A stretch of 6,508 nt of DNA, taken from an uncultured Bacilli bacterium (GTDB lineage: Bacteria; Bacillota_I; Bacilli_A; RF39; UBA660). The position numbers were made by a program, and so were the translations under genes. Of the stretch, positions 1 through 4,499 are shown piece after piece. The notes below the pieces were generated by a model. The model was not told where the DNA came from. It did no database searches and worked only from the letters and a program-made list of their open reading frames with translations. The DNA lies in NCBI GenBank assembly GCA_944331815.1, contig CALVIQ010000061.1, positions 1-6,508 on the forward strand, read 5' to 3'. How positions within the stretch are numbered: position 1 is the stretch's first letter; every line of letters starts with the position of its first letter.

Positions 1-127
1 TAGCTTCCAGTATTACAAAAAATGAATCATTTTTATTACCATTTTCCATAATAAATTAAATTTTGATTTTAAAGGCATTATGGGGCGAATTTTATTTCTT
101 TTGGTATAAATCCCTTATTGCGCCCCA
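1..127. repeat. Left copy of 127-bp terminal direct repeat (circularity overlap)
   Basis: These 127 bases are identical to the last 127 bases of the window (6382-6508). The repeat cuts through the replication gene: bases 1-49 are a second copy of the codons for its first 16 residues on the minus strand, and the rest is its upstream region. A perfect repeat of 127 bp at the two ends of a contig is what a de Bruijn assembler using a 127-base k-mer leaves on a circular molecule. I read it as an assembly overlap, not a biological repeat. The unique genome would be 6381 bp, a normal inovirus size. A true terminally redundant linear molecule cannot be excluded from sequence alone. Confidence 0.9.
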
Positions 128-128
128 T
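80..128. promoter_or_regulatory. Inverted repeat ATGGGGCG...CGCCCCAT upstream of the replication gene
   Basis: Two 8-bp perfect inverted arms (80-87 and 121-128) are separated by 33 bp. Their starts are 41 bp apart, close to four helical turns. They are conspicuously GC-rich in very AT-rich DNA. On the minus strand the proximal arm runs into CATAAT (77-82), a possible -10 box about 27 nt before the replication-gene ATG at 49 (equivalent to 6430). No good -35 is visible. The placement suggests an autoregulatory operator or looping site for the replication gene. An integrase arm or core site is an alternative because the integrase gene ends just beyond this region. Confidence 0.4.
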
Positions 129-133
129 TTTGA

Positions 134-175
134 TTAAAATAACCCTATAAAAATGCAAATTTGAGGGTATTTTAA
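134..175. repeat. Imperfect inverted repeat between replication gene and integrase
   Basis: TTAAAATAACCCT (134-146) and AGGGTATTTTAA (164-175) are inverted copies differing by one extra A. They flank a 17-base spacer containing the palindrome CAAATTTG. The repeat lies upstream of the replication gene and downstream of the integrase stop. It could be an operator, a weak hairpin in single-stranded DNA, or part of the phage attachment site. Nothing in the sequence decides between these. Confidence 0.35.
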
Positions 176-188
176 TAAATTTATAGCG

Positions 189-250
189 TTTTTGTTTTCT
201 TTTTAGTTCTAACTCTTTATAAATTTTGTTAGAAACTGGTATATAATGCT
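189..250 (-). pseudogene. Fragment of a second replication-gene copy (62-bp duplicate)
   Basis: This stretch matches 6113-6174, inside the replication gene, at 60 of 62 positions (differences at 195 and 204). The last 46 bp (205-250) are identical. Read on the minus strand it encodes HYIPVSNKIYKELELKRKQK, residues 87-106 of the replication protein. It sits directly after the integrase stop codon (249-251) and in the same reading frame. Past the repeat the frame stays open to a TAA at 78-80, but there is no ribosome site, so I do not call a gene. It looks like the remnant of a duplicated or recombined replication gene whose front part was replaced by the integrase. Confidence 0.6.
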
Positions 251-1163
251 ATAATCTAGATAGATTAATCTTTTTGATTAATCTTTTTTGTTCTACCTCG
301 TTTGTATGAACGTAAATATTCATAGTTGTAGAAATATCTGCGTGTCCTAAACGTTCTTGAATTAGCTTAATTTGTGTTTTTTTATTATATAACATTGTCG
401 CATGACTATGTCTAAAATCATGAATTCTAATTTGTTTTACACCAGACTTTTTACAATAAAAGTCTTTTTTTCTATCTAACGTAGTTGTTGCTATAGGCTT
501 ATCGGCTCCAAATAGATAAAAATCTTGATTGAAATTTTCATAATTTTTGCTATAATATTTTATTAGTTTTTTAATTTCAATAATTGTAAATAAGTCTAAT
601 GGTATTATTCTTGTTTTTCCTGATTTAGTTGGTATTGCTTGTCTTTTTCCATTATAAAATTCTTTCGTTAGTGTTTTGCTTATTACTAGACTATTATTTT
701 TAAAATCGGATACTTTAAGAGCTAAAGCTTCTCCTTTTCTAATTCCAGTATAGAATAAGACTGTGAATAGTGTGTGATATATATTGTTATCCACACATTT
801 TATAAATTTTTTAAAATCTTTTTTCAACCATATGTTATTGTCTTTTTTAATTTCATTTTTATTGTAAACTATTCTTCCAACTTCATTAGCAATATTATTT
901 ATACCATATGTTAAATTTAAGTATTTAAAGAATCCATTGCATACAGACATAATTTCGTGATAAAATGAATTACTGTAATTTAATTTTTTTAAATTTAATT
1001 GAAATTCTATAAAATCATTTTTTGTAATTTCAATTATTTTTTTATTACAAAAAAATGGGATAATATAGTTTTTAAATTTTCTTTTTACACTAGAAACAGT
1101 AGTTATTTTATTCTTTAATGATATATAATTAATGTATTTTAAATAAGCTTCTTCTATTGTCAT
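249..1163 (-). CDS. int: Tyrosine recombinase / phage integrase
   Basis: This 304-residue protein of the phage integrase (tyrosine recombinase) family is predicted to integrate and excise the element by conservative site-specific recombination through a covalent 3'-phosphotyrosine. The N-terminal part (about 1-95) looks like the SAM-like core-binding domain. The C-terminal catalytic domain shows the full active-site set: R142 in TGIRKGEALAL, a beta-hairpin lysine near K180-K183 in TKSGKTRIIPL, H248 and R251 in HDFRHSHAT, H274 in RLGHADISTT, and nucleophile Y284. Length is typical for a small integrase of Gram-positive elements. The start ATG at 1163 is preceded by an unusual all-G ribosome site (AAAGGGGGGG) and a consensus promoter. 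The stop abuts a duplicated replication-gene fragment. A role in resolving multimers of the circular form is an alternative to integration. Confidence 0.93.
   Translation of the reverse strand: MTIEEAYLKYINYISLKNKITTVSSVKRKFKNYIIPFFCNKKIIEITKNDFIEFQLNLKKLNYSNSFYHEIMSVCNGFFKYLNLTYGINNIANEVGRIVYNKNEIKKDNNIWLKKDFKKFIKCVDNNIYHTLFTVLFYTGIRKGEALALKVSDFKNNSLVISKTLTKEFYNGKRQAIPTKSGKTRIIPLDLFTIIEIKKLIKYYSKNYENFNQDFYLFGADKPIATTTLDRKKDFYCKKSGVKQIRIHDFRHSHATMLYNKKTQIKLIQERLGHADISTTMNIYVHTNEVEQKRLIKKINLSRL
787..795 (+). other. Perfect DnaA-box sequence inside the integrase gene
   Basis: TTATCCACA, the consensus DnaA binding site, occurs here within the integrase coding region, where it encodes part of CVDNN around residue 125. 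An isolated box inside a gene may be coincidence. It is recorded because a second perfect box lies at the origin-like region, and a 9-base match is not expected to recur by chance in 6.4 kb of such AT-rich DNA. Confidence 0.35.
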
Positions 1164-1188
1164 AGTACCCCCCCTTTCTTGAGGGTGT

Positions 1189-1217
1189 ATATTACAAAAA
1201 AATCAAAATTTTGTCAA
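1189..1217 (-). promoter_or_regulatory. Sigma-70-type promoter of the integrase
   Basis: Read on the minus strand there is a perfect -35 TTGACA (1212-1217), exactly 17 bp of spacer, then -10 TAATAT (1189-1194). The expected start of transcription is near 1182, leaving a leader of about 20 nt. The ribosome site is a run of seven G residues (complement of 1168-1174) four bases before the ATG. Confidence 0.75.
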
Positions 1218-1273
1218 ATTCACCTCTCTTTCTATTAAAAATAATAACATTTTTTTTATTAAATAACAACAAA

Positions 1274-1295
1274 AAAGTACAGGGGGCTGTACTTT
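1274..1295. promoter_or_regulatory. Strong hairpin AAAGTACAG-GGGG-CTGTACTTT (minus-strand terminator or packaging-signal candidate)
   Basis: A perfect 9-bp inverted repeat (1274-1282 and 1287-1295) closes a GGGG loop. Read on the minus strand the stem continues into a T-rich tail (TTTTTTGTTGTT), so it can act as a rho-independent terminator shielding the integrase from upstream antisense transcription. In single-stranded phage DNA it would be a stable hairpin in the main intergenic region, the kind of place where filamentous phages keep their packaging signal or complementary-strand origin. The function is inferred. Confidence 0.5.
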
Positions 1296-1321
1296 ATGAA
1301 AAAGAGTTTACTTTAATCGCC

Positions 1322-1327
1322 TATAAT
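1322..1327 (+). promoter_or_regulatory. Orphan -10 box TATAAT
   Basis: A perfect TATAAT lies upstream of the coat gene, but no acceptable -35 is found at 16-18 bp (the bases there are AAAAAG). TTTACT at 1307-1312 is far too close. It may be a second, activator-dependent promoter for the virion block, or chance in AT-rich DNA. Confidence 0.25.
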
Positions 1328-1372
1328 AGTGGTAGTATGAGAGGCAATATTAATATATCATATAAATTTTAT

Positions 1373-1398
1373 ACTGTCAACTAAAAAGGATTGACAGT
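1373..1398. promoter_or_regulatory. Operator-like inverted repeat ACTGTCAA...TTGACAGT
   Basis: A perfect 8-bp inverted repeat (1373-1380 and 1391-1398) has a 10-base spacer. The arms contain the same half-sites, ACTGTCA and TGACAGT, that make up the three origin iterons at 5977-6035, but set 12 bp apart instead of 3. The right arm includes the -35 hexamer of the coat promoter, so a protein bound here would directly affect coat transcription. The stem is also followed by TATTTTTTTTAT, so it could work as a terminator for any transcript arriving from 1322. Confidence 0.6.
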
Positions 1399-1418
1399 TA
1401 TTTTTTTTTATGCTATTC
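1391..1418 (+). promoter_or_regulatory. Promoter of the coat gene / virion block
   Basis: A perfect -35 TTGACA (1391-1396), 16 bp of mostly T spacer, then TATTCT (1413-1418, four of six matches to TATAAT). Transcription would start near 1425, giving a 5' leader of about 33 nt before the coat ATG at 1458. The -35 is embedded in the right arm of the operator-like repeat. Confidence 0.6.
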
Positions 1419-1457
1419 TTTAAGCATGAGTACTCTAATATTTATGAGGAGGTATAT

Positions 1458-1667
1458 ATGGAAGAAACAGTAACAGCAACAGAAATCACAACTGCCAACA
1501 TTTTTGAACAAGCAGCTGAAACAATGGGCGGATTCATGACTATGACTGGTGATTTCTTCACAGGATTATGGGCTAATCCAATGGGAAAAATTATCATCAC
1601 TTTAGGTCTTGTATCTGGCGGTATTGGATTATGCTATCGTTTATTCTTAAGAAGAAAACACGTATAG
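1458..1667 (+). CDS. Major coat protein (pVIII-like)
   Basis: This 69-residue protein has the filamentous-phage major coat design. It has an acidic, Thr/Glu-rich amphipathic N-terminal half (MEETVTATEITTANIFEQAA), a central membrane span (about 44-61, GKIIITLGLVSGGIGLCY), and a short basic tail RLFLRRKHV that would face the packaged DNA. No cleavable signal peptide is visible, as in phage Pf3 coat protein, so membrane insertion would be direct (inference). The start at 1458 is chosen because a strong ribosome site (GAGGAGG) lies just before it. An upstream in-frame ATG at 1410 would precede the predicted transcription start. By hand count the gene is about 38% GC with C-ending codons, far above its neighbours, as expected for the most highly expressed protein. 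A hairpin terminator follows directly. Confidence 0.85.
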   Translation: MEETVTATEITTANIFEQAAETMGGFMTMTGDFFTGLWANPMGKIIITLGLVSGGIGLCYRLFLRRKHV

Positions 1668-1677
1668 TTGAATCGGT

Positions 1678-1700
1678 GGGAGGAGGAATCCTCCCTTTTT
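1678..1700 (+). terminator. Rho-independent terminator after the coat gene
   Basis: GGGAGGA (1678-1684) and TCCTCCC (1689-1695) form a perfect 7-bp GC-rich stem with a GGAA loop, followed by TTTTT. It is 10 bp past the coat stop. Partial termination here would give coat mRNA in excess over the downstream minor proteins, as the terminator after gene VIII does in Ff phages. The downstream genes have no obvious promoter and probably rely on readthrough. Confidence 0.85.
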
Positions 1701-1716
1701 ATTTTATGGAGGAAAT

Positions 1717-1830
1717 ATGTTAAAAAAAATATTAATTTATATAGAGTGGGGGGTGTGTGATTTAAATGAAATCGTTGAAGATAAAGAGCTATTTAATTGG
1801 TTTTATTGTAGTGATGATTTCGCTATTTAG
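1717..1830 (+). CDS. Possible 37-residue leader peptide overlapping the pIII-like gene
   Basis: The open frame MLKKILIYIEWGVCDLNEIV... has a textbook ribosome site (GGAGGAAAT) directly before its ATG, better than that of the large gene it overlaps. It runs 65 bp into the pIII-like gene in another frame. The peptide has no membrane segment or motif I recognise. It could be a small protein, or a leader whose translation opens the ribosome site of the pIII-like gene. The evidence is the ribosome site alone. Confidence 0.35.
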   Translation: MLKKILIYIEWGVCDLNEIVEDKELFNWFYCSDDFAI

Positions 1831-3559
1831 TTTTAATAATAATGCTTATGCTTATGAAGTGGATTTAAATGCAGATATAAACTATTATATAAATGATTTA
1901 AAAGAAACTCACGACAAATATCCAAATGGTTTAAATATAAATGATACTTTAGATTTAATAATTAGTAAATTAAAAAATAATGATAATTTTGATTATCTTA
2001 TAGTAAATATTAATAAAGATTTTAATATATATGCAATTCCAAAAAATTTAAATATTAACACAATTTGGAAAAGAACTTACGTTAATAAAAAATGGTATTA
2101 CGAATTAGAAATTAATCCTAATATTTTAGATAATAATTGTAAAAAATTTAATATTAGATTTTTATTTAATAATGATACAAATTCTATAGAATTTAAAGAT
2201 TTATCTAATAATAACTCAAGTTTAGAAGAATATTTAAATTATATTGATAATTGGTTAAAAAATCCTAATTATCCTGATTTTTGGTATACAACGGACGCTT
2301 TTTTAGGTGGTTTTGAAAGCACAGGAACTTTAAATGTTGATACTATAATTTATGATACTAATTCAAATATCTCATTTAATAATGTTGACTCATCAGGTAA
2401 TGTTTTAAATTTGTCTATTAACGGAACTTTATTAGAAAATGGCACGAAGTTACCTACTTTTGTAAAATATTATAATAGAATAAAAATAACAAAAACTTAC
2501 GCTAATGATTTAGAGGGAAACGATTTATATAATATCAGAGCTGATTTTGCTGATATATACGACGAATCATATACATATCAATTTAAAACTGATTTTTTTA
2601 ATGATTGGGTAGATATAACTGAAAATATCCAAACAGCAGCACAAGAGGGATTTTATATATATGATTATTCTTGTTACTATAATACAAATATTCGTTTTCG
2701 AGTATTAGATAGTAATGGCGAAGTATTAGATGAAAATTCAATAAATGTATCAGAATTAAATAATTTCGGAATGCAAATATCTCATAATTTCGCAACTGAT
2801 TTAGAAGGTAGAGATATATATGCAATAACAATTGATTTAAGAAATTGTTGGGAAAATAGTTATAAATATCAATATTCATATGATAATAAAAATTTTTATA
2901 ATATGGACGTTTCAGAAGAAAATAAGATATATTATTTAAATCATGGAATAAATATTCCAATTTATTTTCAAATATTAGATAGTAATAATAATATTTTATG
3001 GAATACAAAATATAATGGTCCCTTTGATAATATTAATAAAAATATAGAGTTAAAAGAATTTACTGGAACTGATCAATCTGGGAATAAATTTATAGGATTT
3101 GAAGCTGATTTATCAGATTATACACAATTCAGCGATATTTATAATTTTAAAGTGATTATTAATGGAATTCAGCAAGATTTAAAAGACGTTATTGCATGGA
3201 ATATACGTGAAAATCAATTTGATAATTATAATATTGATTTTGAGCTATATTTAGACGAATTATTAATTGAAAAATTTAATTATAATCCTAAACTAGGATT
3301 TGATTCTTTTGATGATAAATACAATGATATTGTTAATAATGAAATGGAAGAAGAAATTAATAATGGCGATTATACAAGTATTGATGGTATATTTGAAGCT
3401 GTAAAATCATTTATTAACGCTATAAGTGATTTTATAAACTCATTTTTTAAATTGATAATGGTATTTTTTAATAGATTGAATTTATGGATAAAAAGTGCAG
3501 TTATTGGGATATTTATTGTAATGGTTGTATGTAGGATTATTAAGGCGGTGAGAAAGTGA
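1766..3559 (+). CDS. Adsorption / minor tip protein (pIII-like), membrane anchored
   Basis: This 597-residue secreted protein has the overall design of filamentous-phage pIII: N-terminal signal peptide, large exported region, C-terminal membrane anchor. The signal peptide is clear (KIKSYL, hydrophobic core IGFIVVMISLF, AYA site, cleavage after about residue 29). The exported part is rich in Asn, Asp and aromatic residues. Three consecutive related segments of about 80-90 residues (about 238-327, 335-418, 426-507) share a D-x-x-G-[NR] turn and a following acidic, aromatic strand pattern. Residues 558-570 and a span at about 577-592 form the membrane end, followed by KAVRK. The gene lies between coat and assembly genes, as gene III does. 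ATG 1766 is the first possible start, with TAA directly before it; its ribosome site is a GGGGGG run. No sequence family is recognised, so function rests on architecture and position. Confidence 0.75.
   Translation: MKSLKIKSYLIGFIVVMISLFSFNNNAYAYEVDLNADINYYINDLKETHDKYPNGLNINDTLDLIISKLKNNDNFDYLIVNINKDFNIYAIPKNLNINTIWKRTYVNKKWYYELEINPNILDNNCKKFNIRFLFNNDTNSIEFKDLSNNNSSLEEYLNYIDNWLKNPNYPDFWYTTDAFLGGFESTGTLNVDTIIYDTNSNISFNNVDSSGNVLNLSINGTLLENGTKLPTFVKYYNRIKITKTYANDLEGNDLYNIRADFADIYDESYTYQFKTDFFNDWVDITENIQTAAQEGFYIYDYSCYYNTNIRFRVLDSNGEVLDENSINVSELNNFGMQISHNFATDLEGRDIYAITIDLRNCWENSYKYQYSYDNKNFYNMDVSEENKIYYLNHGINIPIYFQILDSNNNILWNTKYNGPFDNINKNIELKEFTGTDQSGNKFIGFEADLSDYTQFSDIYNFKVIINGIQQDLKDVIAWNIRENQFDNYNIDFELYLDELLIEKFNYNPKLGFDSFDDKYNDIVNNEMEEEINNGDYTSIDGIFEAVKSFINAISDFINSFFKLIMVFFNRLNLWIKSAVIGIFIVMVVCRIIKAVRK
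2477..3286 (+). repeat. Three tandem diverged domain repeats within the pIII-like gene
   Basis: The encoded protein repeats a pattern three times. The matching starts are NDLEGNDLYNIRADF, TDLEGRDIYAITIDL and TDQSGNKFIGFEADL. Each is followed by an aromatic segment (YTYQFKTD, YKYQYSYD, YNFKVIIN) and later a closing strand (IRFRVLDSNGEVL, IYFQILDSNNNIL, IDFELYLDELLIE). Similarity is at protein level and fades in the third copy. The alternation suggests beta-sandwich modules, possibly receptor-binding domains built by ancient tandem duplication. Confidence 0.6.
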
Positions 3560-3735
3560 AAGAATTATGGGATAATTTCACACAAGCTCTTGAAACAATA
3601 AAGAATTTAGTTTTTGGATTTATTGATATTGTAGGTCTGATTTTTAGTTTTATACCTAGTCCATTTTCTGAAATTTTGGGAATTGCATCTATAGTGATAA
3701 TTGCATTGATAGTTGCTAAGATAGTGAGGGGATAA
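3556..3735 (+). CDS. Small membrane protein, likely minor virion protein (59 aa)
   Basis: This gene starts with GTG, overlapping the TGA stop of the pIII-like gene by four bases (GTGA), which implies translational coupling. A ribosome site AAGGCGGTGAG lies just upstream. The protein begins KELWDNFTQALETIKNLVFG and has two hydrophobic stretches (about 20-34 and 38-56) with a short basic end AKIVRG. Its position right after the adsorption protein matches gene VI of Ff phages, whose product joins pIII at the virion tip. That comparison is positional only; no sequence family is recognised. Confidence 0.7.
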   Translation: MKELWDNFTQALETIKNLVFGFIDIVGLIFSFIPSPFSEILGIASIVIIALIVAKIVRG

Positions 3736-3736
3736 A

Positions 3737-3928
3737 ATGTATGAGATAATAGAAAAATTATTAATATTATGGGCAGATACAATAAATAAAATATTTTTAT
3801 TTGAGATACAATTTGATTCTAATGAATATATACCAATAGGTAAAATTATAACAGCTTTTATTTTCATTTCTTTAGTAATTTATTTTATATTAGACGCTAT
3901 GGGGATTTTAGATAATGAGGGAGAGTGA
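3737..3928 (+). CDS. Small membrane protein (63 aa)
   Basis: The gene begins one base after the preceding stop, with GAGGGG as ribosome site. The protein has an amphipathic N-terminal part (MYEIIEKLLILWADTINK), a central polar stretch and one clear membrane span at about 34-53 (IGKIITAFIFISLVIYFIL), ending in an acidic tail DNEGE. It lies in an unbroken run of small membrane-protein genes between the adsorption protein and the assembly ATPase. A minor coat or assembly role is likely from this context, but I do not recognise the family. Confidence 0.65.
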   Translation: MYEIIEKLLILWADTINKIFLFEIQFDSNEYIPIGKIITAFIFISLVIYFILDAMGILDNEGE

Positions 3929-3934
3929 TAATTA

Positions 3935-4102
3935 ATGGAATTTATATATAATTTTTGGGTAGAAATGTTACCTATGTGTACTGGGTATGAATTTATATAT
4001 GTATTTTTAACAATATTGACATTTTTGGCTTTAATTGAGGCAGTAATTGTATTACCAGGAACGTTATTATTTGGAGGTACTAACAAGATATGGAACGATT
4101 AA
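3935..4102 (+). CDS. Small membrane protein (55 aa)
   Basis: The ATG at 3935 follows the previous stop by six bases and has GAGGGAGAG as ribosome site, located in the end of the previous gene. The protein has a short N-terminal segment (MEFIYNFWVEML), one long hydrophobic span at about 19-42 (through YVFLTILTFLALIEAVIVL) and a short polar end NKIWND. It overlaps the next gene by 13 bases, suggesting coupled translation. Probably a minor virion or assembly membrane protein; no family recognised. Confidence 0.65.
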   Translation: MEFIYNFWVEMLPMCTGYEFIYVFLTILTFLALIEAVIVLPGTLLFGGTNKIWND

Positions 4103-4323
4103 TTGATATTACATTATTTTTTATAATAAAAGTACCACAATTTGATGAATTAATTACTACTTTAGGATTAAATTTAGATAAGAGCAGTGATATGTATTTA
4201 ACTACGTTAATTTTAGCAAATATTTTTGCTTATTTAGTAATATATTTATTCATTATGTTATTATTGAAAATCTTAAAGAAATTATTTAGAAAAAGAAGAT
4301 ATTTTAGTAATAGGAGGTATTAA
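4090..4323 (+). CDS. Small membrane protein with basic tail (77 aa)
   Basis: The gene overlaps its upstream neighbour by 13 bases; the ribosome site GGAGGT lies about 12 nt before the ATG. A hydrophobic N-terminus (DITLFFIIKV) is followed by a soluble stretch (16-36), a strong membrane span (about 37-60, MYLTTLILANIFAYLVIYLF onward) and a strongly basic end KILKKLFRKRRYFSNRRY. A basic cytoplasmic tail after one span is a coat-protein-like layout, so this could be a minor coat protein touching DNA, or an assembly factor. No family is recognised. Its stop shares one base with the next start (TAATG). Confidence 0.65.
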   Translation: MERLIDITLFFIIKVPQFDELITTLGLNLDKSSDMYLTTLILANIFAYLVIYLFIMLLLKILKKLFRKRRYFSNRRY

Positions 4324-4499
4324 TGGCAATTTTAATTTTAGAAATAATTTTAATAGTAATTTTAGTTTTTATGGTGGATTTATTTACTTATAAATGGATA
4401 CGTAGATTAGACAAAAAAGAGCGTGAAAAATTGGCTAAAAAAGAAACTGAATACTTAAAAAAACTATGGGCTGAATGGGACAAAAATAAAAATGTTTAA
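4323..4499 (+). CDS. Small membrane-anchored charged protein (58 aa)
   Basis: A near-perfect AGGAGGT ribosome site lies five bases before the ATG, which overlaps the previous stop by one base. The protein has one N-terminal membrane span (about 2-22, AILILEIILIVILVFMVDLF) and a highly charged, probably helical cytoplasmic half (RRLDKKEREKLAKKETEYLKK, then LWAEWDKNKNV). It overlaps the assembly ATPase gene by eight bases. The tight coupling and the coiled-coil-like tail suggest a partner of the ATPase at the membrane assembly site; this is inference. Confidence 0.65.
   Translation: MAILILEIILIVILVFMVDLFTYKWIRRLDKKEREKLAKKETEYLKKLWAEWDKNKNV

Noticed and set aside
81..251. Readthrough extension of the integrase through its TAG into the rep fragment
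   Set aside because: The frame is open for 56 codons, but no readthrough context is known to me here and the integrase is already full length; kept only as a recombination scar.
1167..1186. Hairpin sequestering the integrase ribosome site (ACCCTC pairing with the G-run)
   Set aside because: The pairing 5' arm falls at or before the predicted transcription start, so it would be largely absent from the mRNA.
1338..1385. 15-codon frame after the orphan TATAAT
   Set aside because: No ribosome site and too short to support.
1410..1457. Upstream in-frame ATG extending the coat protein to 85 residues
   Set aside because: It lies before the predicted transcription start, has no ribosome site, and the extension has no signal-peptide character; the ATG at 1458 has GAGGAGG.
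2598..3008. 136-codon minus-strand open frame
   Set aside because: It is an antisense shadow of the pIII-like gene with Tyr/Leu/Asn-rich low-complexity content and no ribosome site.
1766..3559. Recoded TGA (mycoplasma-type code)
   Set aside because: Several genes end at TGA in sensible overlaps (for example GTGA at 3556), and Trp is written TGG throughout.
3540..4086. Three minus-strand open frames (3540-3782, 3607-3867, 3880-4086)
   Set aside because: Antisense to the tightly packed small membrane-protein genes, with no ribosome sites; their hydrophobicity mirrors the sense genes.
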